Assembly (NCBI GenBank): GCA_934316545.1 | Contig: CAKRDT010000005.1 | Location: 1 to 64,000 of the forward strand | Direction: 5' to 3' | Source: an uncultured Agathobacter sp. | Lineage (GTDB): Bacteria > Bacillota > Clostridia > Lachnospirales > Lachnospiraceae | DNA length: 64,000 nt | Shown: piece by piece, positions 37,729 to 46,056 of the stretch | Layout: each line of letters opens with the position of its first letter | How positions within the stretch are numbered: position 1 is the stretch's first letter | The notes under the pieces: model-generated | Told to the model about the DNA's origin: nothing | The model's database searches: none | Seen by the model: only the letters and a program-made list of their open reading frames with translations | Program-made: the position numbers and the translations under genes

Positions 37729-38491
37729 AGTAAATTCCCATCATGCCAAGATACCATGTCCAGAACCGGTCGCCCCAGAGTGCGGCAATATAGATTCCGG
37801 CAGAAAGATACGGACCCATCGCAAGTAAGTTATTGCGTTTGCTTACTTTCATGCGGATCGTATGAAGAACCGAACCGAGTATGCACGCAAGTACAAATGC
37901 AAGCAGTATGTTTCTGGCTCCGAGCAGAAGTCCCGCATACGCCATAAGCTTGATATCTCCGCCGCCGATCGCCTTGCCGGAGGAGAAATAATACAGACCA
38001 TACAAAAACAGACTGACGCAGAAAGCACCGATCAGGTGCGATACGATATGCCGGTAATCATAGACCGTCATAATGATACCGAGAAGTCCGATAAACAGAT
38101 TAAACGTCACCGGTATCCGAAACGTTCTTTCATCAATGACCGTAATAACGATCAGAGCAGATGTCATGAGACAATACAGCACACTGCTGAACGTGAAACC
38201 GTTCGCCATGAAAACGATCACATACAGCACACCATTCAGAGCCTCGATTAATGGGTACTGTATGGAAATCTTAGCACCACATTGCCGGCATCTGCCCCGA
38301 AGCATTATGTACGAAAATACAGGAACCATATCACGCCAGCCCAGCTTACGCCCACAGCTCATGCAGTGCGAGGAGCGCACGATATTCTCCTTCTTCGGGA
38401 TGCGGAAAATGCAGACATTTAAGAAGCTGCCGATCACGATTCCGTAGAGAAATGCAATTGTGTAGATGAAAATGGTAAGTTGGGTTAGCAT
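37727..38491 (-). CDS. pilD: Prepilin peptidase (PilD, A24 family)
   Basis: A 254-residue polytopic aspartic protease that removes the leader peptide of prepilins and N-methylates them. The N-terminal segment GSFLNVCIFRIPKKE and the zinc/methylase domain with two CxxC motifs (CMSCGRKLGW and CRQCGAKI) show the bifunctional type. The catalytic aspartates lie in IDERTFRIP and GGGDIKLM. It stands directly after the major pilin gene within the pilus operon. The ATG at 38491 has a distant AGGAG (15 bases), which is weak. Confidence 0.92.
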   Translation of the reverse strand: MLTQLTIFIYTIAFLYGIVIGSFLNVCIFRIPKKENIVRSSHCMSCGRKLGWRDMVPVFSYIMLRGRCRQCGAKISIQYPLIEALNGVLYVIVFMANGFTFSSVLYCLMTSALIVITVIDERTFRIPVTFNLFIGLLGIIMTVYDYRHIVSHLIGAFCVSLFLYGLYYFSSGKAIGGGDIKLMAYAGLLLGARNILLAFVLACILGSVLHTIRMKVSKRNNLLAMGPYLSAGIYIAALWGDRFWTWYLGMMGIY

Positions 38492-38520
38492 GGTAGTTTA
38501 TTTACTCCTGAGTAATTATC

Positions 38521-39039
38521 TTAAAGTTCTGTTACTATAGCATCAAATACTTCTTTTCCTGCTGAACAAGCCGCATCTGAATAAGCCTGTGTAGTAATTT
38601 TTTTGTTAGTCAAATCAATGCTAACCTGAATCTCAGCAATTGTCTTTCCTTTTTTTGATGCCATTTTACCAGTTGTAGATGCTGATCCAGCAAGGTCGTC
38701 AATTGAATCATAACCTGTTAATTCTTTAATTTCATCAGAAAGAGCAACCGCAGTTGTGTCACTTCCAGGTGCATATACTTTAAATGTAATATTAGTCTGA
38801 ACCTTTTCCGCATTTGATGAATAAGCCGTAGTAGCTGCTGTACCATAGCTATTAATAATCTGGAAATCCTTTGCTTCCTTGGACTTGTTGATATAAGGAA
38901 GCACCTGTGTACCAACGATACCTACTAAAATTGCCATAATCGCGATAACGATGATCAACTCTACGAGAGAGAAACCTTTGTTATCCTTCTTTTCATTTTT
39001 TGCCTTCATGTTCTGAAGCATTTCCATAATCTTCTTCAT
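38521..39039 (-). CDS. pilA: Major type IV pilin
   Basis: A 172-residue prepilin with a long charged leader (about 21 residues), cleavage motif KG-FSLVELIIVIAIMAIL with Glu at +5, and the N-terminal alpha helix of type IV pilins. The C-terminal domain is small, Thr/Ser/Ala-rich, with a conserved-looking IDLTNKKITTQ strand and a single C-terminal cysteine. An AAAGGAGATC ribosome site and its place right after pilC and before pilD suggest that it is the main fibre subunit. Base composition is more A/T-rich than in neighbouring genes. Confidence 0.85.
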   Translation of the reverse strand: MKKIMEMLQNMKAKNEKKDNKGFSLVELIIVIAIMAILVGIVGTQVLPYINKSKEAKDFQIINSYGTAATTAYSSNAEKVQTNITFKVYAPGSDTTAVALSDEIKELTGYDSIDDLAGSASTTGKMASKKGKTIAEIQVSIDLTNKKITTQAYSDAACSAGKEVFDAIVTEL

Positions 39040-39112
39040 ACCTTAGATCTCCTTTACTTATAAATACTTTTATTTATTACCACATGCCCATGGCAGCATG
39101 TCATAACCCTTT

Positions 39113-40324
39113 TTACACTCCGATGTTGTCATACAGACTATACATCGGCATCATGATCGCCAATACGATTGGCACAACGATGACCGCCATCACGATTATG
39201 ATGAGTGGTTCCATCGCTGCAAGCAGCGACTGCGTCGCCATCTCCACTTCCTCGTCGTAATACGCCGCGATCTTGTCGAGCATATCCTCCATATTACCGG
39301 TTTCCTCACCGATCTCGATCATGTGATAGACCATCGGTGGAAAGACGCCGGATTGTTCCAGCGGTTTGGAAAGCGGAATACCCCGGCTGACTTCTTCCTG
39401 CGCTTCCTTGAGTGCCGCCTTAACCACCTCGTTTTTCATCATGCCGGTGACAAGCTCCAACGCATCGACCAGCTGGATACCGGAGCCCATAAGGGTCGAT
39501 AACGTGCGCGTCATGCTGGCACTCGCCGTCTTGATATTGAGGCTTCCGATCATCGGAAGCTTAAGCATCAGCCTTCCCCAGAGGATTGCTCCGTGTTCCG
39601 TCTTCTTAAACGACTTAACAAAGAGCACGATGCCCACGACGATGGCAACCATCAAAAACCATTTATGTACAAAGAAATCACTGATGCCCATGACCGCACG
39701 CGTGATGCCCGGAAGCGTGCCCCCGACTTCATCAAACTGCGCCGTAAAGGTCGGCACAATCTTGATCATCATGATCGCAACGATTGCAATGATGACAATG
39801 ATCAAGATCACCGGATAGATCGCCGATTTCACGATCAGCCCCTTCAGGTGGGCTTCCTTTTCAAACTGTCCGCCGATCCGGTCGAAGGCTTTATCGATGC
39901 TTCCGGATGCCTCTCCCGCTGCAACCATATGTACCATCAGCTCCGGAAAGATCTTCGGATGCTGGGACATCGCCACCGCAAGCGAATCCCCTTTCTGCAC
40001 GGAGTCGCGCACATCCGCGATTGCCGCGGCGAACCTCTTGTTTTCCGTCTGCTCCGAAAGCATGTTTAATGCTTCGATCACGGTTACGCCGGCGTTTAAC
40101 ACGCTCTCAAACTGCCGGCAGAAGACGGAAAGTTCGCGGACGCTGACCGCTTTTCCAATATGGATTTCCAGATCTTTATTGAATGCATTCGCCCGCGCGA
40201 TGGATACGATCGTACTGCCGCCCGCCTTCAGTTCCGCGGTCGCGATCTCGATATTCTGCGCTTCGATCGTGCCGGATTTCGGTTTGCCGTCCGGTCCTAC
40301 GATCTCATACTTGTAACTTGCCAT
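39113..40324 (-). CDS. pilC: Type IV pilus platform protein PilC (GspF family)
   Basis: PilC is the polytopic inner-membrane platform on which PilB and PilT act. The 403-residue length is standard. It holds two GspF domains (about 68-190 and 270-395), each with AG/GEETGNM..D-type motifs (HMVAAGEASGSIDKAFDRI and YHMIEIGEETGNMEDMLDKI), and three membrane helices near 170-190, 215-235 and 370-392. AGGAGGCGG precedes the ATG and it starts nine bases after pilT. Confidence 0.95.
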   Translation of the reverse strand: MASYKYEIVGPDGKPKSGTIEAQNIEIATAELKAGGSTIVSIARANAFNKDLEIHIGKAVSVRELSVFCRQFESVLNAGVTVIEALNMLSEQTENKRFAAAIADVRDSVQKGDSLAVAMSQHPKIFPELMVHMVAAGEASGSIDKAFDRIGGQFEKEAHLKGLIVKSAIYPVILIIVIIAIVAIMMIKIVPTFTAQFDEVGGTLPGITRAVMGISDFFVHKWFLMVAIVVGIVLFVKSFKKTEHGAILWGRLMLKLPMIGSLNIKTASASMTRTLSTLMGSGIQLVDALELVTGMMKNEVVKAALKEAQEEVSRGIPLSKPLEQSGVFPPMVYHMIEIGEETGNMEDMLDKIAAYYDEEVEMATQSLLAAMEPLIIIVMAVIVVPIVLAIMMPMYSLYDNIGV

Positions 40325-40333
40325 ATCCGCCTC

Positions 40334-41395
40334 CTAATACAGTTTCTGCTGCATCGCAGCGGTATCCTGTGCATACTCGACGGCATTGGCGCCATCGATC
40401 CTGTGCTTTAAGTACAGATTGAAAAGTGACTCGTCCATCGTCTGCATGCCAAGCTTTTTGCTCGTCTGCATGATCGATGGGATCTGGTGCGCTTTGTCCT
40501 CGCGGATCAGATTCTTGATCGCCGGCGTCCCGAGCATGACCTCGAACGCCGCCACTCTGCCTTTGCCATCGATGGTCGGCAGAAGCTGCTGCGAGATGAC
40601 CGCCTCCAGAACCGATGCAAGCTGCGAACGGATCTGGTTCTGCTGATGCGGCGGGAACACATCGACGATACGCTCGATCGTCGGTGCCGCACCGATCGTA
40701 TGCAAGGTCGAGAATACCAGATGGCCAGTCTCTGCCGCGGTAATCGCCGTGGAGATCGTGTCAAAGTCTCGCATCTCGCCCACCAGAATGATATCCGGAT
40801 CCTCACGGAGAGCCGCACGAAGCGCGTTGCCGTACGAATCCGTGTCCAGTCCGATTTCCCTCTGGTTTACGATCGACCGAATATGTTTATGTAAATACTC
40901 GATTGGGTCTTCTAGTGTAATGATATGTTCGTTTCGTTCCTTGTTGATGACATCGATGAGGGATGCCAGCGTCGTTGACTTACCGCTTCCGGTCGGTCCC
41001 GTTACCAGAACCAGTCCTCGTTTTTTCTTGGTAAGCCCTAAGACAGACTCCGGTACCCCAAGCTGATCCGGCGCCGGGATGTCGCTTGCCACAATACGCA
41101 GCACGGCCGCATAGGAGCCTCTCTGATGAAAGGCATTCACACGGAAGCGTCCGATACGCGGATCGGAATATGCGAAATCGACTTCGCCGACTTCTTCCAT
41201 GGTCTGTTTCTGCCTGGGACTAAACATTGATTCCACCAGCTGCTGCGTCATCGCCGGTGTCAGTCGCTCGAAGCCATCCATCTCATAGAGCGTGCCGCTG
41301 ATTCGGCATTTGGGTCTGACTCCTACTGTGATATGTACATCGGATGCATGATTCTCTTTTGCGATAGAAAGAAGTGTGTGCATTGATAATTCCAT
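40334..41395 (-). CDS. pilT: Pilus retraction ATPase PilT
   Basis: PilT is the hexameric ATPase that depolymerises the pilus for twitching motility. The 353-residue protein has Walker A GPTGSGKSTTLA near residue 128, the Asp box ITLEDPIEYLH, Walker B ILVGEMRD, and the retraction-specific motif AIKNLIRE (usually AIRNLIRE) near residue 278. It lies between pilB and pilC with short gaps. Its presence predicts a retractable pilus. Confidence 0.95.
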   Translation of the reverse strand: MELSMHTLLSIAKENHASDVHITVGVRPKCRISGTLYEMDGFERLTPAMTQQLVESMFSPRQKQTMEEVGEVDFAYSDPRIGRFRVNAFHQRGSYAAVLRIVASDIPAPDQLGVPESVLGLTKKKRGLVLVTGPTGSGKSTTLASLIDVINKERNEHIITLEDPIEYLHKHIRSIVNQREIGLDTDSYGNALRAALREDPDIILVGEMRDFDTISTAITAAETGHLVFSTLHTIGAAPTIERIVDVFPPHQQNQIRSQLASVLEAVISQQLLPTIDGKGRVAAFEVMLGTPAIKNLIREDKAHQIPSIMQTSKKLGMQTMDESLFNLYLKHRIDGANAVEYAQDTAAMQQKLY

Positions 41396-41409
41396 TTTTA
41401 AAAACCCCT

Positions 41410-43152
41410 TTATTCATCATCCTCTTCGTAAGCTACCCGCCGCACTTCCTCGACTGTGGTAATTCCCCTGAGTGCATACTCCACTGCACTCATACGAAGC
41501 GTTTTCATTCCATGCTTTCGTGCAATCTCCTCCAGCACGTCCGCATTCTCTCCCCTGTTGATCGCCTGTCTTAAGTCGGAGGTAATCGGCATGATCTCAT
41601 AGACACCGATTCGTCCGAAATAGCCGGTTCCGCCGCAGCGGACACACTCTTTGTGCCCCGGTGTGCGCACCTGGATGCGTTTCGGGCTGCCTGCAAAGCC
41701 AAGCGTTTTTTTCTCTTCTTCGGTTGCGTCCCTTACCACGCCGCACGCCGGACAGACGCGCCGCACCAGACGCTGCGCGATCACACCGACCACAGAGTCT
41801 GCGATCAGATAATTTTCCACTCCCATATCCGCCAGACGCGTGATCGTGTTGGCAGAACTGTTGGTATGTAAGGTACTGACAACCAGATGGCCGGTGATCG
41901 ACGCCTTGACCGCGATCTCCGCCGTCTCCTGATCTCGGATCTCTCCGATCATAATGATATCCGGATCCTGACGCAGAATCGAACGAAGCGCGCTGCCGAA
42001 GGTCAGCCCCGCCTTCTCGTTTACCTGCACCTGATTGACACCGTTTAGATTGGCCTCAACCGGATCCTCAACCGTGATAATATTGACACCCTCCACGTTC
42101 AGCTCACTGAGCGCTGTATAAAGCGTGGTGGACTTACCGCTTCCGGTCGGTCCCGTTACCAGAATCAGTCCGTTCGGATGGCTTAGGATGCGATTGAATT
42201 TTTCCAATTCGTCATCCGGGAATCCTAAATCCCTTTTATCCATGGTGAGTGCCTTCTTCTGCGCAAGTCGCATAACGACCTTCTCACCGTAAACCGTCGG
42301 AAGAATGGATACTCGGATATCGTACTCCTGACGGTCGACAATGCTTGTGGCTCGTCCGTCCTGCGGGCGGCGCTTCTCGGATATGTCAAGTCCGCTGACG
42401 ATCTTGATTCGTGCGATCAAAGCCGCATGCAGACCGATATCGTGCCGCATCGCTTCATGCAGCACTCCATCGACACGGAACCGGATGCGCACCTGATTTT
42501 CCATCGGTTCAATATGGATATCACTGGCTCGTTTATGGACTGCCTGCTCGATGATCTGCGCGAGAAGCTTAACGATCGGTGCCTGCTGCACGCTGCTTTC
42601 TTCGCCGCTTCCCGGTTCGACCGCGGCTCTCGCTTTGGCCTGTTCTTCACGCTCTCTTGTGTACTGTTCCGCCACTCGGAGCGCTTCCGCATTGCCGTAA
42701 TACCGGTCGATCGCCGCAGCAATATCACTTGTCGTGGCCACATACCGTTCCACCTGGCAGCCCGTGATGATCGAAATATCGTCCATCGCACGGATATCCA
42801 TTGGGTCGCTCATCGCTACTTTAAGGAGATTCGGATTCTTCTCATTAAACTGAAAAGGGATCAGCATATACTTTCGAAGAACCGACTCTTCGACCAGTCT
42901 GATGATCTCTTCCGGAATTCGGATCGTCGATAAGTCAATGCTCTCGATCTTCAGCTGCATTTTCAGTGCATCCATGATCTGTTTCTCATCGGTCATGCCC
43001 AGATCGATCAATACGACACCGAGACGATATCCTTTTTTTTCGGTTTTCTGTATCTGTAAAGCCTGCATCAGTTGATCCTGTGTAATGACCCCGGCATCCA
43101 CAAGCAGATCGCCCAATCGCTTCTTTCGGCTTCCCCCCACTAAGTTATCCAT
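41410..43152 (-). CDS. pilB: Pilus assembly ATPase PilB
   Basis: PilB polymerises pilin at the inner membrane. The 580-residue protein has an N-terminal GspE/MshEN domain (about 1-145, GDLLVDAGVITQDQLMQALQIQ), which in some homologues binds cyclic di-GMP. The core has Walker A GPTGSGKSTTLY, Asp box ITVEDPVEANL, Walker B IMIGEIRDQET and a four-cysteine zinc motif (CPACG ... CVRCGGTGYFGR). I take the ATG at 43152 (AGGGGG four bases upstream) over 43167. It is the first gene of the pilus operon. Confidence 0.95.
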   Translation of the reverse strand: MDNLVGGSRKKRLGDLLVDAGVITQDQLMQALQIQKTEKKGYRLGVVLIDLGMTDEKQIMDALKMQLKIESIDLSTIRIPEEIIRLVEESVLRKYMLIPFQFNEKNPNLLKVAMSDPMDIRAMDDISIITGCQVERYVATTSDIAAAIDRYYGNAEALRVAEQYTREREEQAKARAAVEPGSGEESSVQQAPIVKLLAQIIEQAVHKRASDIHIEPMENQVRIRFRVDGVLHEAMRHDIGLHAALIARIKIVSGLDISEKRRPQDGRATSIVDRQEYDIRVSILPTVYGEKVVMRLAQKKALTMDKRDLGFPDDELEKFNRILSHPNGLILVTGPTGSGKSTTLYTALSELNVEGVNIITVEDPVEANLNGVNQVQVNEKAGLTFGSALRSILRQDPDIIMIGEIRDQETAEIAVKASITGHLVVSTLHTNSSANTITRLADMGVENYLIADSVVGVIAQRLVRRVCPACGVVRDATEEEKKTLGFAGSPKRIQVRTPGHKECVRCGGTGYFGRIGVYEIMPITSDLRQAINRGENADVLEEIARKHGMKTLRMSAVEYALRGITTVEEVRRVAYEEDDE

Positions 43153-43237
43153 GTTTCCCCCTAACATGCATATCAGGCCACCCTACAAGACCTGACGACC
43201 TGCTTATACACGCAGGTTTCTCTATTCCATAACAACT

Positions 43238-43266
43238 ATTATAATTTTTCCAACAATATAATGCAA
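43238..43266 (-). promoter_or_regulatory. Promoter of the type IV pilus operon
   Basis: Minus-strand TTGCAT (43266-43261), 17-base spacer, TATAAT (43243-43238). The leader to pilB has two small hairpins (ACCTGC / GCAGGT and CAGG / CCTG). I looked for a cyclic di-GMP riboswitch and did not find its consensus. Confidence 0.7.
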
Positions 43267-43346
43267 TAGTGCAAACCTAAATTTGTATTTTTTTGTGCAA
43301 GTTGCATCAGCTTGTTCCATTGCAGCATCCATCCGGTTCCGTTTTA

Positions 43347-43395
43347 CAGAAACGCAGAAGGCACGTCCATCAAGGCCTGTACCTTCTGCGTTTCT
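43347..43395. terminator. Large hairpin between M14 gene and pilus promoter
   Basis: Perfect 14-bp inverted repeat AGAAACGCAGAAGG / CCTTCTGCGTTTCT around a 20-base loop. It adjoins copy B of the 97-bp repeat and may end transcription from the carboxypeptidase gene, although no T-run follows. Confidence 0.55.
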
Positions 43396-43396
43396 A

Positions 43397-43493
43397 AATA
43401 AAGTGTGCGCCTGCCGCACACTTTCGCGCGCGAGCGGTATATTCCATATAAACTTCATCTCCGCGAGCTGCGCATCCCCGCGGAGCGTTTTTA
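43397..43493. repeat. 97-bp GC-rich repeat, copy B
   Basis: Matches 2254-2350 at 94 of 97 positions, including both inner stems. It is followed by a 14-bp partly duplicated GCGTTTTTT segment and then ATAGGAA palindrome copy 3. Confidence 0.85.
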
Positions 43494-43505
43494 ATTAGGC
43501 GTTTT

Positions 43506-43536
43506 TTAATCATAGGAAGGAATTTCCTATGATTCA
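43506..43536. repeat. ATAGGAA palindrome, copy 3, carrying a stop codon
   Basis: Palindrome TTAATCATAGGAA-GGAAT-TTCCTATGATTCAA. The TGA stop of the M14 carboxypeptidase gene (43536-43534) lies inside its right arm, so the element forms the end of that gene. Confidence 0.8.
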
Positions 43537-45051
43537 AGAAATCGCTTTCGTGATCTTTAAAACAACGTTCTTGTTTTTTAAAAATTCTGTCTTATATTCA
43601 TAGTAGGAACAAGGCGCCCATGTCTTTCCGACTTCGATCGTGATCGACGGAATTCCAAGCAGATACATCACATATTCCCGGTACTGTCCTCCCGGAGATT
43701 TCGTCTTTGAGGACTCCGGCGCCGCTATATAATTCGTTTCCCTTTTTGCGATCTGGTACATGGTTTTTGTATCTTTCGCGATTTTCTTTGACGAACAGCT
43801 TCCGTATATAATCCGCCCCATGGCATGATAATTGATCACGCCCTGCAGCTTCTGTTTCGTTTTCAATTTCACCGTAAGCGCAGCGATAGCCCGCGATTCC
43901 GGCTCGCTCAATGCCTTTTTCCCCGAATAGCCTTCTGCACCCTTTGTGCCTCCGGAAACAAATTTCTTAATCGGGAAGTTGCGGTTTAGATCGACGCCCC
44001 GCGCATTGGATTTCCATCTTGCATAAGATTTCTGCGAGATTTCGACACCATCCGGATTGGCCATCACTACATAGTGAATCTGTGTGTTTTCCAGGACATC
44101 CGCCGGCTTTATGCCGCCGATCCTATGATTGTAATTGCACAGATAATACTCAATTTCCTGCATCAACACTGCCACGCAGATATACTCGCGGGCATGCAGC
44201 GTTCCCACAACCAGAACCGAAGCATCCGCATCCGGGCTGCCGATGGTAAAATCGTAGAGGCTGCGTCCCTTCACCGATGAACCGATCTCCGTCATTTCAC
44301 AATAATCGCTGTACTTGCTCTTCAACATTTTCATCTGCTGCTTCATCTGCGCATAGGTATACTTTTGCGATGCGATCTTTACGATTGCCGCATTGGAAAA
44401 GGCGATCGTAGCTGCCTCTCCCTCCTGATCAAGAGTATTGTATGCAACGATTTTGTAATGATAGTTCTTTCCTTCCTTGATTTTCTTATCGGTATAGGAA
44501 GGCTTCTCTGCCGTCGCAAGTTTATGGTATGCTCCGCTCCCCTGCTTACGGTAGATCGTATAGGCTGCGGCGTTCTCACATGCATTCCACTCGATTTTAA
44601 CTTTTGTCTGCGTCTGTGACGTTGTACGAAGTCCGGTAATCTTTGAAGGAACCGGGACGGGCTGATCCGCATCATCCTGATTCGAGTCATCCTGATTTAC
44701 GCCGTCCTGATTCATGCCATCCTGATTTGTGCCATTCTGATCCGCGCTATTCTGTTCCGCGCCATTCTGATCCGTGCCATTTTGATCCGCGCCATTCTGT
44801 TCCGTGTCATTTTGATCCGCGCTATTCTGTTCCGCGCCATTTTGATTCGCGCCATTCTGATTTGTGCTATTCTGATTTGCGCTATTCTGATTTGCGCTAT
44901 TCTGTTCCGCGCTATTCTGATTTGCGCTATTCTGTTCCGCGCTATTCTGATTTGAAGCTTCCTGTAGCGGTTTCTGCGCTGCATAAGCCGGCTGCACCTG
45001 CAACAACATGGTTACAGCAAGTACTGAGCATAAAATCTTTGTTATTTTCAC
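43534..45051 (-). CDS. Secreted M14 zinc carboxypeptidase with XQNXX repeat tract
   Basis: A 505-residue exported protein: signal peptide (KILCSVLAVTMLLQVQPAYA), then about 95 residues of 19 consecutive pentapeptides of type [N/E/D]QN[S/G][A/T], a fibronectin type III domain (about 140-225), and an M14 carboxypeptidase domain. Zinc ligands are HAREY (HxxE) and the His in INYHAMG; NARGVDLNRNFP binds substrate and TIEVG holds the catalytic Glu. Such enzymes trim peptides or peptidoglycan stems outside the cell. The start is a GTG at 45051 with GAGAGGAAG upstream. The last codon and stop fall in a repeat element. Confidence 0.9.
   Translation of the reverse strand: MKITKILCSVLAVTMLLQVQPAYAAQKPLQEASNQNSAEQNSANQNSAEQNSANQNSANQNSTNQNGANQNGAEQNSADQNDTEQNGADQNGTDQNGAEQNSADQNGTNQDGMNQDGVNQDDSNQDDADQPVPVPSKITGLRTTSQTQTKVKIEWNACENAAAYTIYRKQGSGAYHKLATAEKPSYTDKKIKEGKNYHYKIVAYNTLDQEGEAATIAFSNAAIVKIASQKYTYAQMKQQMKMLKSKYSDYCEMTEIGSSVKGRSLYDFTIGSPDADASVLVVGTLHAREYICVAVLMQEIEYYLCNYNHRIGGIKPADVLENTQIHYVVMANPDGVEISQKSYARWKSNARGVDLNRNFPIKKFVSGGTKGAEGYSGKKALSEPESRAIAALTVKLKTKQKLQGVINYHAMGRIIYGSCSSKKIAKDTKTMYQIAKRETNYIAAPESSKTKSPGGQYREYVMYLLGIPSITIEVGKTWAPCSYYEYKTEFLKNKNVVLKITKAIS
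44672..44957. repeat. 15-bp coding repeat of M14 protein
   Basis: About 19 tandem 15-bp units of the form RTTYTGATYYGCGCYA (plus-strand view), encoding the XQNXX pentapeptides. Because 15 is a multiple of three the pattern also keeps frames open on the other strand and in other phases. Confidence 0.9.
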
Positions 45052-45191
45052 TTTTCCAACTTCCTCTCGTTGTATTTCCCCTTCATTTTGTAGATTCTTC
45101 CTTTGTCCCCTTTTATAAGTTTCGCTCCGCCGTCTCCTATTATAAATTTCGTTCCGCTCACAGGCAGACAGTCCCGACTGCGGATGTAAAA
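45052..45191 (-). promoter_or_regulatory. Upstream region of M14 gene with duplicated promoter-like block
   Basis: Two similar 25-base blocks (GTCCCCTTTTATAAGTTTCG and GTCTCCTATTATAAATTTCG, plus-strand view, at about 45106 and 45132) each contain a TATAAT-like box on the minus strand. They may be duplicated -10 regions; no matching -35 boxes are clear. Confidence 0.35.
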
Positions 45192-45974
45192 CTATATCAA
45201 ATGATAATGCAGCATCGCGTTGCGGACTCCATCCTCATGGATATCGGTGGTAACAAACTCTGCTGCCTCCTTCGGCGGCTGCGTCGCATTTCCCATCGCG
45301 ATACCATGGCCGACATATGCAAGCATGTCCAGATCATTCACACTGTCACCGATTGCATATGTCTCTTCTCTCGGAACTCCAAGATACTTGCAAAGCCACG
45401 CAATCCCGGTTGCCTTGGACGTTCCCTTCGGCACACACTCCACCACATTTCCTTCATGCTCAAGGAAATCAAAATCGTCTCCGAGTTCTTTCTTAATACG
45501 GGCATAGTCCGTATCCGGAAGCACATCCGCCGAGAATTTATTAATCCGGATGTCCGGTGTATATGTTTTCAAAAGCTTAGCGCTTTTTCCCATCTCCTCA
45601 AACAGATAGATCACATACGGATCCTCCTCGAATCCATGCTCATCGATCCAGTGATAATCCGGACCTTCCAGCACAACCGGCATATGACATTCCCGCAAAA
45701 TACGAACAACCTTCTCTGTCAATTCCGGCGAAATGATATTTTCATACACAATCCTGCCATCCAGCTCGACATGATTGCCGCAAGCCGCAAGGATTCCATC
45801 AAATCCGACATCCAATAATGTTTTGTCACGAATGTTTCCTCTCGCCCGCCCGCTGCACAAAAAAATCTTGTGTCCGTTCTGCTGTACCTGCTTTAATGTT
45901 TCAATCGTGCCCTCCGGGATCTTCATATTTTCATCCCAAAGCGTTCCGTCTATATCAAAAAAAATAAGAGCCAT
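45192..45974 (-). CDS. Cof-type HAD-IIB phosphatase
   Basis: A 260-residue cytosolic haloacid dehalogenase-fold hydrolase. Motif I is FFDIDGTLWD (nucleophile and general-acid Asp), motif II is the Ser in LCSGRARG, motif III the Lys of PKGTSKATGI, and motif IV GDSVNDLDML. Members dephosphorylate sugar phosphates, flavin or pyridoxal phosphates; the substrate cannot be named here. It stands alone between two terminators or repeats. Confidence 0.9.
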   Translation of the reverse strand: MALIFFDIDGTLWDENMKIPEGTIETLKQVQQNGHKIFLCSGRARGNIRDKTLLDVGFDGILAACGNHVELDGRIVYENIISPELTEKVVRILRECHMPVVLEGPDYHWIDEHGFEEDPYVIYLFEEMGKSAKLLKTYTPDIRINKFSADVLPDTDYARIKKELGDDFDFLEHEGNVVECVPKGTSKATGIAWLCKYLGVPREETYAIGDSVNDLDMLAYVGHGIAMGNATQPPKEAAEFVTTDIHEDGVRNAMLHYHLI

Positions 45975-46011
45975 ATTTCATCTTTTCTCCTTGTTGTTTC
46001 CGTTTGGATCC

Positions 46012-46045
46012 ATAAAATAAGCCGTGTAACCACGGCTTATTTTAT
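46012..46045. terminator. Bidirectional terminator after Rpn-like gene
   Basis: Inverted repeat AAAATAAGCCGTG-TAAC-CACGGCTTATTTT. On the minus strand the stem is followed by TTTTATGG. It lies 11 bases after the nuclease stop codon and upstream of the HAD gene. Confidence 0.85.
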
Positions 46046-46056
46046 CACGCATCCCA

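Noticed and set aside
43153-43260. Cyclic di-GMP riboswitch before pilB
   Set aside because: Expected because some clostridial pilus operons have one, but the GEMM consensus strings are absent.
43222-43458. Minus-strand 78-residue frame starting MKFIWNIPLARESVRQ
   Set aside because: It lies in the 97-bp non-coding repeat and the adjoining 14-bp hairpin and overlaps the pilus promoter; it is treated as a repeat-derived spurious frame.
44643-45818. Plus-strand frame of 391 residues rich in HSDPRY-like repeats
   Set aside because: It is the complement of the M14 pentapeptide repeats and of the HAD gene; both minus-strand genes have clear catalytic motifs.
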